This document shows, in pieces, positions 22,736 to 33,900 of a DNA stretch of 44,323 nt; the stretch's first letter is position 1; every line of letters starts with the position of its first letter. Source of the DNA: Candidatus Peregrinibacteria bacterium (GTDB lineage Bacteria; Patescibacteriota; Gracilibacteria; UBA1369; LOWO2-01-FULL-3); contig JAUYJL010000026.1 in the NCBI GenBank assembly GCA_030688025.1, positions 1-44,323 of the forward strand. The letters are read 5' to 3'. The notes beneath the pieces were generated by a model, which did no database searches, was not told the origin of the DNA, and was given only the letters and a program-made list of their open reading frames with translations. Both the position numbers and the translations under genes were made by a program.

Positions 22736-24004
22736 ATGATATCAATTGCATTAAGAAGCATCATCGCACATCGTTCACGCACACTACTTTCAATACTCTC
22801 AATCACGATAGGAGTAGCGTCGATTTTCCTTTTTGTAAGCCTAATAAACGGAATCAATAAAGCATCGACAGAATCCACTGCAAAAGTAAATCCATTAAAT
22901 CAAATTATTGTAAGACCACGCCTCGACAAAACCGGTCTCGTATCTTTTCTTACAAAATCCGAAAAAGGAAAACTAACAGACCAAACAATCGAAGATATAA
23001 AAAAAATCGACGGAATAAAAAATATTTATCCGGAAATCCAATTCGGAAATTTCGCATCAGTCGAAGTCCAACTCGTAGGAATCGGCGTACTCACCGACGC
23101 AATGGTCTTCGGCGTTCCATATGAATTTATAAAAGATGAAATCCAAAGTGAAGAAACTTGGAAATCATCAGAAGAACCATATCCCGCGATTCTCCCACGC
23201 AAAATTATTGAACTCTACAACCTCTCCGTCGCCTCTCCACAAGGCCTTCCGCTCCTTTCCGAAAAAGACCTCATCGGAAAAGAAATGATTTTTTACCCAA
23301 GATATTCCACATTTTTCGGATCCGGAGAAAACGACAAATCAACCAAAATCACTCTAAAAATTGTTGGTTTTTCAGACAAAGCAAGCCTGCTCGGCCCGAC
23401 ACTTCCTATAGACACATTAAACAAATTAAACAGATACTACGCGCCATCCGGAAACAATTCATACACAGAGCTTTTTGTTGAGACCTTCGACCAAAACAAG
23501 ACCACGCAAATCGCAAAAGAAATCGAAAATCTAAACCTTTCAACGCAATATTTCACGAAAGACATGAAAGAAGTTCAAGCAAAAATCTCATATTTATCAA
23601 TGGGCTTAGCGCTGATCAGCTTCATAATAATCCTCCTTTCCGCAATCGCGATAATCAGCACATTCCTAAGTCAAATCGCAGAACGCAGAAAAGAATTGGG
23701 ACTTCTCCGCGCACTCGGCGCAACACGCAAACAAATCAAACTTTTGATAATGTCGGAAGCCGGATTCATCGGCTTCATCGGTAGCACCATAGGAATCGGC
23801 ACAGGAATTTTGACCAGCATCATCTTCGACAAATACGTTACAACTGAGCTAAAAAACACAATTCTACTCCCGGACACTCTCTTCCAAATCACTCCGGAAA
23901 TAATCATCGCAACTCTCGCATTCGGCATCTGCTTGAGCATCCTCGCCGCCTACATTCCGGCAAACGCTGCGGCAAAAGTCGACCCGATCACAGCATTAAA
24001 ATGA
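22736..24004 (+). CDS. ABC transporter permease, MacB/FtsX family
   Basis: 422 residues. An N-terminal segment RSIIAHRSRTLLSILSITIGVASIFLFVSL (first membrane helix), a large extracytoplasmic domain (about 45-280, MacB_PCD type), then three helices with the FtsX signature ERRKELGLLRALGATRKQI between helices 2 and 3, ending AKVDPITALK. This is the standard MacB-type topology. It pairs with the ATPase directly upstream. Its stop TGA overlaps the next gene's ATG by 4 nt (ATGA), implying translational coupling to the hydrolase. No outer-membrane partner or MacA-type fusion protein gene is adjacent. Confidence 0.92.
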   Translation: MISIALRSIIAHRSRTLLSILSITIGVASIFLFVSLINGINKASTESTAKVNPLNQIIVRPRLDKTGLVSFLTKSEKGKLTDQTIEDIKKIDGIKNIYPEIQFGNFASVEVQLVGIGVLTDAMVFGVPYEFIKDEIQSEETWKSSEEPYPAILPRKIIELYNLSVASPQGLPLLSEKDLIGKEMIFYPRYSTFFGSGENDKSTKITLKIVGFSDKASLLGPTLPIDTLNKLNRYYAPSGNNSYTELFVETFDQNKTTQIAKEIENLNLSTQYFTKDMKEVQAKISYLSMGLALISFIIILLSAIAIISTFLSQIAERRKELGLLRALGATRKQIKLLIMSEAGFIGFIGSTIGIGTGILTSIIFDKYVTTELKNTILLPDTLFQITPEIIIATLAFGICLSILAAYIPANAAAKVDPITALK

Positions 24005-24546
24005 ACCAAACAATCCTAATCCTTCCAGGCTGGCAAGATTCAGGACCACAGCATTGGCAAAGTATTTGGCTTAAAAAATATCCAAACGCAGTAAAAGTCA
24101 TTCAAAAAGATTTCATGAATCCGGAAAAAGAAGAGTGGGTGAAAACACTAAACGCCTACATCGAAAAATACAAAGATAACGAAATCATTTTGGTCGGACA
24201 CAGCCTTGCTTGTGCGACTTTTGCACACTGGTCAAACGAATATTTCGCGAAAACCTCCGCAAAAATCAAAGGTGCTTTGCTAGTTAGCCCCTCCGACATG
24301 GACGCACCAAATTTCCCGGAAGAAATAAAAGGTTTTGCCCCAATGCCAATTCAAAAACTAGCATTCAAAAGCATCGCAGTAGTAAGCTCAAACGACAGAT
24401 GGGTTAGCCTTGAAAAAGCAAAATTCTTCGCAGAAAAATGGAACGCACAACTCATAAACATCGGCCCTCATGGCCACATAAACGCCGATACCGGTTTCGG
24501 AGAATGGAGCGAAGGAGAAAAATTGTTACAAGAATTGACACAATAA
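24001..24546 (+). CDS. RBBP9/YdeN-type alpha/beta hydrolase
   Basis: 181 residues, the normal length for RBBP9/YdeN. It begins ILILPGWQDSGPQHWQSIW (oxyanion and substrate region), has the nucleophile elbow LVGHSLACATFAHW (Ser), an acid SSNDRWV, and a histidine in GHINADTGFGEW. All three members of a Ser-Asp-His triad are therefore present. The family comprises cytosolic serine hydrolases of unclear substrate. It overlaps the ABC permease stop by 4 nt, so it belongs to that operon. Its end contains the promoter of the next gene. Confidence 0.88.
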   Translation: MNQTILILPGWQDSGPQHWQSIWLKKYPNAVKVIQKDFMNPEKEEWVKTLNAYIEKYKDNEIILVGHSLACATFAHWSNEYFAKTSAKIKGALLVSPSDMDAPNFPEEIKGFAPMPIQKLAFKSIAVVSSNDRWVSLEKAKFFAEKWNAQLINIGPHGHINADTGFGEWSEGEKLLQELTQ

Positions 24547-24564
24547 TAAAAGATTTGATACAAT
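24535..24564 (+). promoter_or_regulatory. Promoter of the hypothetical gene at 24595
   Basis: TTGACA (24535-24540) and TACAAT (24559-24564), spacer 18 bp. The -35 lies within the last codons of the hydrolase gene. Confidence 0.7.
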
Positions 24565-24594
24565 CCGACCCCTTTATTAAGAACAATAAAAAAT

Positions 24595-25170
24595 ATGCCC
24601 CAAGCAGAAAAAGCAGAATTACCAAAAATGCCAACCCCCGAATATAAAAATGGATGGAATACAACAGAGTGCCTAGATTGGCTAGAATTAACCGTTATGG
24701 CTTCGAAGAACCCAGATGGTGCATATCATGATGCACTAAAATCTTTAGAAGACGCAATCACTCCGAGTGAAGCCATCCAGAACATAGCGGCTGCAAAAGC
24801 ACAATTTTTAACAGCATTAGCCCAAAAAGCGGCAAACCGAGGAGAAGGAGGAGACATCAGAACATGGCAACGAAGAATAGGATTAAGCATTAGAAGAGAT
24901 CGAACAAAAAGCTTTGATGATATCGTGAGCACTATCGTATCACAATGGGAGACTCTTTCTTCAGAATTAAAAAACACCCCTTCTGTAGTAGAGGGATTGA
25001 TTGATTCAATTTTAAAAAGCCAACCTAGTCTTGGACAAATACATAGAGCTAAAATAATACGTCTTCTAAACATCGCCATAAAAGAAGCAGGATATACTGG
25101 TGAACTTCTTGACGAAACTCACGAAAAAATCACCAATTGCGCCTTTCCCGATCAAACGGCAATCCAGTAA
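24595..25170 (+). CDS. Hypothetical helical protein, 191 aa
   Basis: Not recognised. Residues 1-20 are polar and Lys/Pro-rich; the rest is mainly helical and soluble, without signal or membrane segments. Patterns such as WQRRIGLSIRRDRTKSFDDIVSTIVSQWETL suggest a compact helical bundle. A strong dedicated promoter and no Shine-Dalgarno sequence mark it as an independent, probably well expressed gene. It converges with the large LOG-family gene 20 bp downstream. Confidence 0.7.
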   Translation: MPQAEKAELPKMPTPEYKNGWNTTECLDWLELTVMASKNPDGAYHDALKSLEDAITPSEAIQNIAAAKAQFLTALAQKAANRGEGGDIRTWQRRIGLSIRRDRTKSFDDIVSTIVSQWETLSSELKNTPSVVEGLIDSILKSQPSLGQIHRAKIIRLLNIAIKEAGYTGELLDETHEKITNCAFPDQTAIQ

Positions 25171-25190
25171 AGAATAATCCTTCTTTCACC

Positions 25191-26303
25191 CTACCCTTTC
25201 ACCGGTGGATGCTCCACAATAAATTTCACGACCTCATCAATATCATCAGAAATGGCCAACATATCATGATATTTTAATCCTGTAGATAATTGTTGAACCA
25301 ATTGATAAACCTGACAGTCCTCACTCCAAAATTTCTTTCCAAAGAAGATCATCGGACTCACCCATCCAAAACTCGCATAATGATCCTGCGCCGCATCAGT
25401 AAATATTTCCTGAACAGTTCCAGCACTTCCCGGCCCATAAATAATTCCATGCAGAGCCACAGCCAAAAGAACATCTTCACGAATCGCATTTGAAAAATAT
25501 TTTGCAATACTTGTCGCAAAAATATTCAAAGGCTCATGCCCATAAAACCACGTAGGAATAGCGATATTTTCTGCACCGGTCGGATACATCTCTATAACTT
25601 TCTTTGACTGCACAATATAGTTTTCATCCTGACACTTCGGCGCAACTTTCAAAATTTCCACCGCTTCTTTTAATTGCACATCCGTTTTTCCTGCAAGATA
25701 AGCCCCAAGATTCGCCGCCTCCATAATTCCAGGACCTCCTCCAGACAAAATCAAATAACCTTTTTCGGTCAATTTTTTGGAAAGTCTAGCAATCTTTTCA
25801 TAAGCCGGGTCATCACGCAAAACACTATGCCCACCCATCACTCCAACACATTTTTTCTGAGTCATTCCATCTTCATTAACCCCAATAATATCGTAAATCG
25901 CATCATCAATCGCGTGATCGTGAATCCTTTCACAAAGCGCTTCATTGATATCTCCGGAATTTTTAAAAGACACAAAATGGTTATAAATTTTAACATCCAA
26001 AATCTCACCATTTTTAGTATCATTTTCCTTTATCAATTCCTGCCAAGTATAAAGGGTTTTTCGATAAGGATTATATGGAAGTCCGACAATTTTCGGATAA
26101 ATTGTCGCCCCTTTTTTACGCAAAACAGCCTCCGTCTCATCATCCATTTCGCATCCAAGAAACGTCGTATTCCCCAATTTTATATTTCGAAAATCAATCT
26201 TCTCCTTCTTAAAATCCAAATCCTGAATCGTCAAATTCAAAAGCGTATTCCCCTCACTCAAAAGATCTTTCACCGATTTTATTTCCTTTATTAATTTTTT
26301 CAT
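25191..26303 (-). CDS. Large LOG-family Rossmann-fold protein (PpnN/YgdH-like)
   Basis: 370 residues from the ATG at 26303 (MKKLIKEIKS). The longer frame back to 26564 reads through a probable leader and is cysteine-rich and unconvincing. The C-terminal two-thirds carry GVMGGHSVLRDDPAYEKIARL, LSGGGPGIMEAANLGAYL and GPGSAGTVQEIFTDA, the LOG signatures; here the usual PGGxGT is GPGSAGT. The N-terminal about 120 residues are extra, as in the long PpnN-type nucleosidases that cleave nucleotide monophosphates. The activity is inferred from family only. Convergent with the 24595 gene, divergent from rpoB. Confidence 0.8.
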   Translation of the reverse strand: MKKLIKEIKSVKDLLSEGNTLLNLTIQDLDFKKEKIDFRNIKLGNTTFLGCEMDDETEAVLRKKGATIYPKIVGLPYNPYRKTLYTWQELIKENDTKNGEILDVKIYNHFVSFKNSGDINEALCERIHDHAIDDAIYDIIGVNEDGMTQKKCVGVMGGHSVLRDDPAYEKIARLSKKLTEKGYLILSGGGPGIMEAANLGAYLAGKTDVQLKEAVEILKVAPKCQDENYIVQSKKVIEMYPTGAENIAIPTWFYGHEPLNIFATSIAKYFSNAIREDVLLAVALHGIIYGPGSAGTVQEIFTDAAQDHYASFGWVSPMIFFGKKFWSEDCQVYQLVQQLSTGLKYHDMLAISDDIDEVVKFIVEHPPVKG

Positions 26304-26501
26304 AGACACAGTATTCCACAAAATCTTCTTGAAATCAAAAAATACATTTGATAAGCTACACCCTTTCCACGTAGCTTTCGCTAGAGAAATATGTTTTCGT
26401 GAAACACACGGAGTCGAAGCATGGAAACACAAACACGGTATAGAAAACAACGCTACAGAAGACACAAAATCTGTATAATCAAAACTATCTTTAAAATTCT
26501 C

Positions 26502-26529
26502 TTGACTTCCTGTCAAAATACCATAGAAT
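26502..26529 (+). promoter_or_regulatory. rpoB promoter
   Basis: TTGACT (26502-26507) and TAGAAT (26524-26529), 16-bp spacer. It predicts a leader of about 100 nt before the rpoB ATG. The rest of the 26304-26501 stretch shows no gene I can support. Confidence 0.65.
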
Positions 26530-26542
26530 TGGGCGGTGATAA

Positions 26543-26634
26543 AGTCACGACGGTGACTAGTCATAAAGACCTTTAGATACGAATGTGTTGTGGCAAGTTT
26601 GGTCTTAATTTATGCAAACTTTGACCACCTTTTT
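26543..26634 (+). promoter_or_regulatory. Structured rpoB leader with terminator-like hairpin
   Basis: A perfect 6-bp hairpin AGTCAC/GTGACT (26543-26558) is followed by a larger one: GTGG (26590-26593) and AAGTTTG (26595-26601) pair with CAAACTT (26615-26621) and CCAC (26625-26628). CTTTTT follows at 26629-26634, directly before the rpoB ATG at 26638. This looks like an attenuator, or a hairpin that hides the start region. Confidence 0.5.
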
Positions 26635-26637
26635 ATT

Positions 26638-29600
26638 ATGCCAAAAGCAAAAAAAACACTCAAAAAAACTTCAAAAAAAGATTCAAAGATAAAAAAATCC
26701 GCAAAAAAAGTAGCGAAAGCTATTGTCAAAAAAGCTTCTCCGAAAAAAGAGAAGAAAATTTTGAAAAAAGCGGAAAAATCTTTGAAGAAAGCCGAAAAAA
26801 AGACAGCTAAAGCGGCTCCGGAAAAGAAAAAAGATATGGTTTTGCCTTCGGAAATTCCGATTAAGCAAGAATTGATTATGACAAGGAGCAAGCGAAAACA
26901 CATCACTCCTCAAATCGATAGAAATGTACTTATTCCTGGACTTATCGAAGTACAAACAAATTCTTACAAATGGTTTTTGGAAGAAGGAATTCGTGAACTA
27001 CTAGACGAAATCTCCCCTATCCAAGATTTCTCAGGGAAAAAACTTGAGCTAAAATTTTTGGATCACTCTCTCGGCGAAATCAAATACAACGCCGAAGAAG
27101 CAATGAAGAAAAATATTACTTTCGAAGCTCCATTAAAAGTACACGTACAACTTATAAACAAAGAAACAGGTGAAATTAAAGAGCAAGATGTATTCCTAGG
27201 AAATATTCCATTGATGACAAATCGTGGAACATTTATCGTAAACGGAATTGAAAGAGTGGTGGTGAGCCAAATTGTACGTTCACCAGGTGTTTTCTTCTCA
27301 AGAAATCCGGCCGCTCCGGGAATGCACAGCGCAAAGATTATTCCAAAACGTGGAGCATGGCTTGAAATTGAAACAGACAAAAAAGGAATTATCACAGTAA
27401 AAATCGATAGAAAAAGAAAAATTCCAATCACTTCCCTATTAAGAGTTTTCGGATACAAGACAGATAAAGAAATCGGAGACCTATTCAAAGACGAAATAAA
27501 AGACATCGAACAAGATTCGATCACGTTAACACTTGGAAAAGACCAAGCGGAAACACCCGAAGAAGCATACCAAAATATTTATAAAAAAATTCGTCCCGGC
27601 GATTTAGCGACAGCCGAAAACGCGAAAAACCTGATAGACTCAATGTTTTTCGACTATCGAAAATATGACATGGGTCCGGTTGCAAGATACAAATTAAACA
27701 AGAGATTCGCAATAACTGTCCCAAACAAAAAACAATATCACACTTTTCAAGTAAGTGATTTGATACAAATTCTTAAACATTTGATGAGGTTAAACAACGG
27801 AGAAATGGCTCCTGACGACATCGATCACCTTTCAAACAGAAGAATTCGACCTGTCGGAGAGCTTGTACAAAACAAATTCCGCGTTGGACTTCTACGTACA
27901 GACAGAATCGCAAAAGATAGAATGACAGTCATGGATCTTGAAACTGTAACACCTACACAACTTGTAAATTCACGACCTATCACAGCGGCATTAAGAGAAT
28001 TTTTCGCAAGTTCACAGCTTTCACAGTTCATGGATCAAACAAATCCACTATCAGAACTTGAGCACAAACGAAGACTTTCAGCGATGGGTCCGGGAGGACT
28101 TTCCAGAGAACGTGCATCCTTCGATGTTCGTGACGTGCATCCTTCCCATTACGGAAGAATCTGTCCTATCGCCACTCCTGAAGGACCAAATATCGGACTT
28201 GTTGTCCACTTGGCCACATACGCAAAAGTAAATGAATATGGCTTCATTGAGACACCTTTCCGTGAAGTTTCAGACATTAGCAAAAACGGAGAAAAAGCTC
28301 TTATTGGAAGAATCTTAAGAGAATCAATAGACGATAAAGGCAAAATAATTGCAAAAGCCGGAGAAGTTGTCACAGAAGAATCAGCAAAAAGAATCGCAAA
28401 AGTAAAAATTGAACAAATTAAAGTTCGACCATACATCACAGATCGCATCAAATATTATGATGCTGATTCCGAACAAGAACTAATTATTGCACAAGCGAAT
28501 TCAGAATTGGACGAAATCGGACAATTCACAAACACTCGTGTTTCAGCCAGAAAAAATGGAGAACCATTACTTGCGCACGTCAACGACGTAACGCATATCG
28601 ACGTCTCTCCAAAACAAATTATCTCAATAACTACTGCACTTATTCCGTTCCTTGAGCATGATGATAATACTCGTGCATCCATGGGTTCAAACATGCAACG
28701 TCAGGCCGTTTCTCTTGTTTCACCACATGCGCCTATCGTCGGAACAGGTATTGAAGAAATAGCGGCAAAAAGCTCAGGACAAATCATTCTAGCCGAAATG
28801 GATGGAGTCGTTTCATATGTTGATGCAGGCCAAATCACAATCGTATATGAAAACGGAAAACAAGTTACCTACAAAGTTACAACATACCACAGATCAAACC
28901 AAGGAACATGTATTCACCAAAGATCAAAAGTCGACAAGGGCCAAAAAGTCCGAAGAGGAGACATATTGGTTGACGGACCTGCAATCGACAACGGAGAGCT
29001 TGCTCTAGGGCAAAATCTACTTGTCGCCTACTTACCATGGGAAGGTTACAACTTTGAGGACGCCGTAATTTTATCAGAAAAAATTGTAAGAGAAGGACTT
29101 TACGACTCAATTCACATCGAAACATTTACAGTAGATGTGCGTGAAACAAAACTCGGAGCTGAAATCATCACAAGAGATATTCCAAACGTTGGAGAAATCA
29201 AACTAAAAGATCTGGACGAAGACGGTATCGTTAGAATCGGAGCAACAGTTCATGAAGGAGACATCCTTGTAGGTAAAATTACTCCAAAAGGAGAAACTGA
29301 ATTAACCGCAGAAGAAAGACTTCTTCGCGCGATTTTCGGAGACAAGGCCAGAGACGTTAAAGATACATCTCTAAGACTTCCGGGAGGAGAAGGAGGAAAA
29401 ATCGTTGCTATACAATTATTCACAAAAGAAAACGGAGACGAATTACAGACAGGAGTTTTGAAACAAATCAGAGTCGACGTTGCGCAAACAAGAAAAATCT
29501 CAGTTGGAGATAAGATGGCCGGACGTCATGGAAATAAGGGAGTTGTGTCTATCATAGTTCCACAAGAAGACATGCCATTCTTGCCTGATGGAAGACCTGT

Positions 29601-30399
29601 AGACATTGTCCTAAATCCACTTGGAGTTTCAAGTCGTATGAATATCGGACAAATCCTTGAGACACATTTAGGGTGGGCCGCAAAAGAACTTGGAATCACG
29701 ATTGCAACACCTGCCTTAAACGGAATTCCAACAGCTGAAATTCAAGAACAATTGAAAAAAGCCGGACTTCCTGAAGACGGAAAAATCACACTTTATGACG
29801 GAAAAACAGGAGAAGCATTCGACAGAAAAGTCACAGTCGGTATCGCATACATGATGAAACTTCATCACTTGGTTGAAGACAAAATCCATGCTCGTTCAGT
29901 TGGGCCATACTCTCTTGTCACACAACAACCACTTGGAGGTAAAGCTCAGCATGGAGGACAAAGATTCGGAGAAATGGAGGTGTGGGCACTTGAGGCATAC
30001 GGAGCCGCTCACGTTCTACAGGAAATGCTTACAATCAAATCAGATGACGTTTACGGAAGATCTAAAGCTTATGAATCAATCGTAAAAGGCGAATTGATCA
30101 AAAAGCCTAGAATACCTGAATCTTTCAACGTTCTTGTGAAAGAGCTTCAGAGTCTTGGACTTTCCGTAAGACTTATTCAAACAGGAGAAGTTGAAGCAGA
30201 AATGGATGAAGAGGAAATCCTCGAAGAAGATCCTGAAATAAGAGAAGAAGTTCCTACTGCCATAAAAGCGGAAATTGCAGAAGAAAGCGGAAATACTTCT
30301 GTCGGAGAAGGCGAGCTTGAAGGTATAGATGAAGATAATATCAATGAAGATTTGGGAGTCTTAGCGGATGAATTAGCACCCGACGAAGACGAAAAATAA
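26638..30399 (+). CDS. rpoB: RNA polymerase beta subunit, with lysine-rich N-terminal tail and acidic C-terminal tail
   Basis: 1253 residues from the ATG at 26638 ([10 protein letters not shown]). Core blocks include [18 protein letters not shown], the rifampicin-region [41 protein letters not shown], and [15 protein letters not shown]. Residues 1-66 hold 30 lysines in AKK/KKA patterns, like histone H1 or chlamydial Hc tails; the usual RpoB starts near residue 80. The last about 65 residues are very acidic ([14 protein letters not shown] to PDEDEK). An ATG at 26836 or 26878 could bypass the tail. ssb follows after 37 bp, rpoC after that. Confidence 0.97.
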   Translation: MPKAKKTLKKTSKKDSKIKKSAKKVAKAIVKKASPKKEKKILKKAEKSLKKAEKKTAKAAPEKKKDMVLPSEIPIKQELIMTRSKRKHITPQIDRNVLIPGLIEVQTNSYKWFLEEGIRELLDEISPIQDFSGKKLELKFLDHSLGEIKYNAEEAMKKNITFEAPLKVHVQLINKETGEIKEQDVFLGNIPLMTNRGTFIVNGIERVVVSQIVRSPGVFFSRNPAAPGMHSAKIIPKRGAWLEIETDKKGIITVKIDRKRKIPITSLLRVFGYKTDKEIGDLFKDEIKDIEQDSITLTLGKDQAETPEEAYQNIYKKIRPGDLATAENAKNLIDSMFFDYRKYDMGPVARYKLNKRFAITVPNKKQYHTFQVSDLIQILKHLMRLNNGEMAPDDIDHLSNRRIRPVGELVQNKFRVGLLRTDRIAKDRMTVMDLETVTPTQLVNSRPITAALREFFASSQLSQFMDQTNPLSELEHKRRLSAMGPGGLSRERASFDVRDVHPSHYGRICPIATPEGPNIGLVVHLATYAKVNEYGFIETPFREVSDISKNGEKALIGRILRESIDDKGKIIAKAGEVVTEESAKRIAKVKIEQIKVRPYITDRIKYYDADSEQELIIAQANSELDEIGQFTNTRVSARKNGEPLLAHVNDVTHIDVSPKQIISITTALIPFLEHDDNTRASMGSNMQRQAVSLVSPHAPIVGTGIEEIAAKSSGQIILAEMDGVVSYVDAGQITIVYENGKQVTYKVTTYHRSNQGTCIHQRSKVDKGQKVRRGDILVDGPAIDNGELALGQNLLVAYLPWEGYNFEDAVILSEKIVREGLYDSIHIETFTVDVRETKLGAEIITRDIPNVGEIKLKDLDEDGIVRIGATVHEGDILVGKITPKGETELTAEERLLRAIFGDKARDVKDTSLRLPGGEGGKIVAIQLFTKENGDELQTGVLKQIRVDVAQTRKISVGDKMAGRHGNKGVVSIIVPQEDMPFLPDGRPVDIVLNPLGVSSRMNIGQILETHLGWAAKELGITIATPALNGIPTAEIQEQLKKAGLPEDGKITLYDGKTGEAFDRKVTVGIAYMMKLHHLVEDKIHARSVGPYSLVTQQPLGGKAQHGGQRFGEMEVWALEAYGAAHVLQEMLTIKSDDVYGRSKAYESIVKGELIKKPRIPESFNVLVKELQSLGLSVRLIQTGEVEAEMDEEEILEEDPEIREEVPTAIKAEIAEESGNTSVGEGELEGIDEDNINEDLGVLADELAPDEDEK

Positions 30400-30436
30400 T
30401 CCTTATCGCTAAACCACATCAAATAACATTACATTC

Positions 30437-30916
30437 ATGAGATCAATAAATAAAGTAATAATCATCGGAAACCTTACTCGCGACCCTGAACTAAGACAAA
30501 CTCCAAACGGACAAAGCGTCACAACATTCGGAGTTGCAACAAACCGCCAATGGGTTACAAAAGGAAACGACAAAAAAGCATCAACAGAATTCCACGAATG
30601 TGTAGCATGGGCACACCTTGCTGAAATTTGTGCGAATTACATCAGAAAAGGAAATCTTGTTTATGTTGAAGGATACCTAAAAACACGAAGCTGGGACAGT
30701 CCTGAAGGAATCAAAAAATTCAAAACTGAAATCGTAGTTCAAGATCTTGTAATCTTGGAAAAGAGAAGAGCGGAAGAAGGAGAATACATTCCAAGTGAAG
30801 AGGAAATCACAGAGGGCACACATTATCAAGCCTCTGAAGAACCTTTAGACGAAGAATCTTCACCTCAAGATTCTCAAAGCGCCCCAACTGACATTGATAA
30901 AGACTTAGGTCTCTAA
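30437..30916 (+). CDS. ssb: Single-stranded DNA-binding protein
   Basis: 159 residues. The OB fold reads INKVIIIGNLTRDPELRQTPNGQSVTTFGVATNRQW, EFHECVAWAHLAEICANYIRKGNLVYVEGYLKTRSW. The C-terminal part is acidic and Ser/Glu-rich, ending DIDKDLGL rather than the canonical DDDIPF tip. It binds ssDNA during replication, repair and recombination. Its place between rpoB and rpoC (37 and 31 bp spacing) is unusual and implies co-transcription with RNA polymerase genes. Confidence 0.95.
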   Translation: MRSINKVIIIGNLTRDPELRQTPNGQSVTTFGVATNRQWVTKGNDKKASTEFHECVAWAHLAEICANYIRKGNLVYVEGYLKTRSWDSPEGIKKFKTEIVVQDLVILEKRRAEEGEYIPSEEEITEGTHYQASEEPLDEESSPQDSQSAPTDIDKDLGL

Positions 30917-30947
30917 TAATAAAACCAATTAAACCTTTATAAATACT

Positions 30948-33900
30948 ATGGGTAAAGAAAAAACAACCAAAGAACAAGTTTCAGAGGACAGAGCTCCAAG
31001 AAACCAAGATCAGAACAAAAATATGAAATCCGAAGTTTTCAATGCAATCACACTTGCAGTTGCATCTCCGGAGGAAATACTTTCATGGTCACACGGTGAA
31101 GTAAAAAAGCCGGAGACCATCAATTACCGCACACAAAAGCCGGAAAGAGACGGTCTATTTTGTGAAAAAATATTTGGCCCAACAAAAAACTGGGAATGTT
31201 ATTGCGGAAAATACAAAAGAATCAGATACAAAGGCGTAGTTTGTGAAAAGTGTGGAGTCGAAGTCACAAAATCCGCAGTAAGAAGAGAAAGAATGGGACA
31301 CATCAAACTTGCTGTTCCAGTAACTCATATCTGGTTTTTGAGATCTACACCAAGCAGAATCGGTCTTCTTCTAGACCTTCCAATCAAAACATTAGAACAA
31401 GTTGTATATTTTGCGGCATACGTAGTTTCACACGTTGACGAAAAAGAAAGACTTTCCGCTTTGGAAACAGTTCACACTGAATACAAGAGTCAGAAAAAAA
31501 CAATTCAGAAAGATTTCAAAGACGAACTTTTGACAGCAGAAAGCGCAAAAACAGCAGAAGACAAAAAGAAAAAAGAAATTGAAATCGAAAAAGAATTCGC
31601 AAGACGAGCGGAAGAACTCGACTATCAACATTCAGAGATGAAAGAAGCTTTGGAAAAAATGAAAGTCGGAAAAGTTTATTCTGAAATTGAATACAGAAAA
31701 CTCGCAATGAAATTCGGTCATGTGTTCAAAGCAGGCACAGGAGCTGAGACACTACGCGAAATTATCGCCTCAGTTGACTTGGCAAAATTAATCGAAGACC
31801 TAAATAAAGAATCTAAAAAATCAACAGGACAAAAACAGAAAAAAATCATTAAAAGAATAAAATTGGCTGGAAGTCTGCTTAAAGCCGACATTCATCCAGA
31901 ATGGTTTATCATGATGGTTCTTCCTGTAATCCCACCAGATCTTCGTCCTATGGTTCAGCTCGACGGAGGAAGATTTGCGGCTTCAGATTTGAACGATCTA
32001 TACAGACGTGTAATCAATAGGAACAACCGTTTGAAGAGACTTCTATCAATCGGCGCACCGGAAGTAATTTGCCGAAATGAGAAAAGAATGCTTCAGGAAG
32101 CGGTCGACACACTTCTAAACAACAGCGCAAGACAAGGAAAAACAGTCTTCTCATCAGGAGATAAACGTAAGTTACGTTCACTTTCAGATATGTTGAAAGG
32201 AAAACAAGGACGTTTCAGACAAAATTTGCTTGGAAAACGTGTCGATTACTCAGGACGCAGCGTAATTATCATTGGACCAAAACTAAAACTACATCAATGT
32301 GGAGTTCCGAAAATTATGGCTCTTGAATTATTCAAACCATTCATTATCGGAAGACTTATTCGTGACGGATACGCTCACAATATCAAAAACGCGGAAAGAT
32401 TAATCCAATCTTCAAAACGTGAGGTTTGGGATATTCTTGAAGAAGTTACAAAAGACCATTACGTACTTTTGAATCGTGCGCCTACACTTCACAGACTTGG
32501 TATTCAGGCTTTCCAACCAATTCTTATCGAAGGTAAAGCTATTCAGGTTCATCCACTCGTTTGTGCGGCCTTCAACGCCGATTTCGATGGAGATCAAATG
32601 GCTATCCACGTACCACTTTCAAAGAATGCACAGCTTGAGGCAAAATCCTTAATGGTTTCAACAAAGAATCTACTTAAACCATCAGCTGGAGAACCTATCG
32701 TTACGCCTATCCAAGATATGGTTTTAGGATGCTACTACCTAACAAGACTCATCAAAGACTCAAAAGGAGCAGGAATGGTATTTGCAAGCACTGAAGAAGC
32801 AGTTTTCGCTTACCAAAGCGATCACGTCACTCTTCACGCACCAATAAAAGCAAGATTTGATGGAGAGATTCGCGAAACAACTGTAGGAAGACTTATCTTC
32901 AACAGCTTCATGCCAAAAGGACTTCCCTACTACAACGAAAACATGGGAAAGAAACAACTTTCAAGTCTTGTTACAGATTGTTTTGAATACCTTGGAGAAG
33001 CAAAAACAGCAATCCTTGCAGATAATTTGAAAGACATCGGATTCAAATTCGCAACAAAATCAGGAATTTCAATCGCTCAAAACGATATGGTTATTCCAAA
33101 AGAAAAAACTGCAATCATCGACAATGCGTCAGAAACAGTAAAACAGATCAACAACCAATACTGGAAAGGTCTTATTACAGACGATGAAAGATATTTACAC
33201 ACAATCAAAATCTGGACAAAAGCAAAATCAGACATCATGGCCGTTATGGTCAAGAGTGTTGAAGAATCAAACAGCATTTTCTATATGATCGACTCCGGAG
33301 CCCGTGGTAACTGGGGACAAATCACTCAGCTCTGCGGTATTAAAGGACTCGTAGCTAATCCAGCCGGAAAAACCATCGAACTTCCTGTAAAATCCAACCT
33401 TAAAGAAGGATTTACAATTCTTGAGTACTTCATCGCTACTCATGGAGGACGTAAAGGTAAATCAGATACAGCTCTTAAGACTGCTGAAGCTGGTTACCTA
33501 ACACGTCGTTTGGTTGATTCAAATCAGGATACAGTCATCAGAGAATACGATTGTGGATGTTCACACCCACACAAAATTACTCGTGAAGAATCAGAGAAAA
33601 TCGGAGAGAAATTTGAAACAAGAGTTTACGGAAGAACACTTTCAGAAGATTTGAAAGATCCAAAAGGAAAAGTCATTCTAAAGAAAGAATCGATTATTGA
33701 AAAAGATACTCTAAAAGACATTCAAGAATACGGCGTAAACGAAGCACTCGTTCGTTCAATCATGACATGTCAAACAGAAGGAGGAATTTGTATCAAATGT
33801 TATGGAAAAGACCTTGGAACAAACAAAGAAGTTGACCTTGGAACAGCCGTTGGAATTATCGCCGCTCAAAGTATCGGTGAACCGGGAACTCAGCTTACTA

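Noticed and set aside
26304-26564. Upstream extension of the large LOG gene to the ATG at 26564
   Set aside because: The added 87 residues are cysteine-rich and lack any link to the LOG family; the region also holds the rpoB promoter. The 26303 start gives a normal N-terminus.
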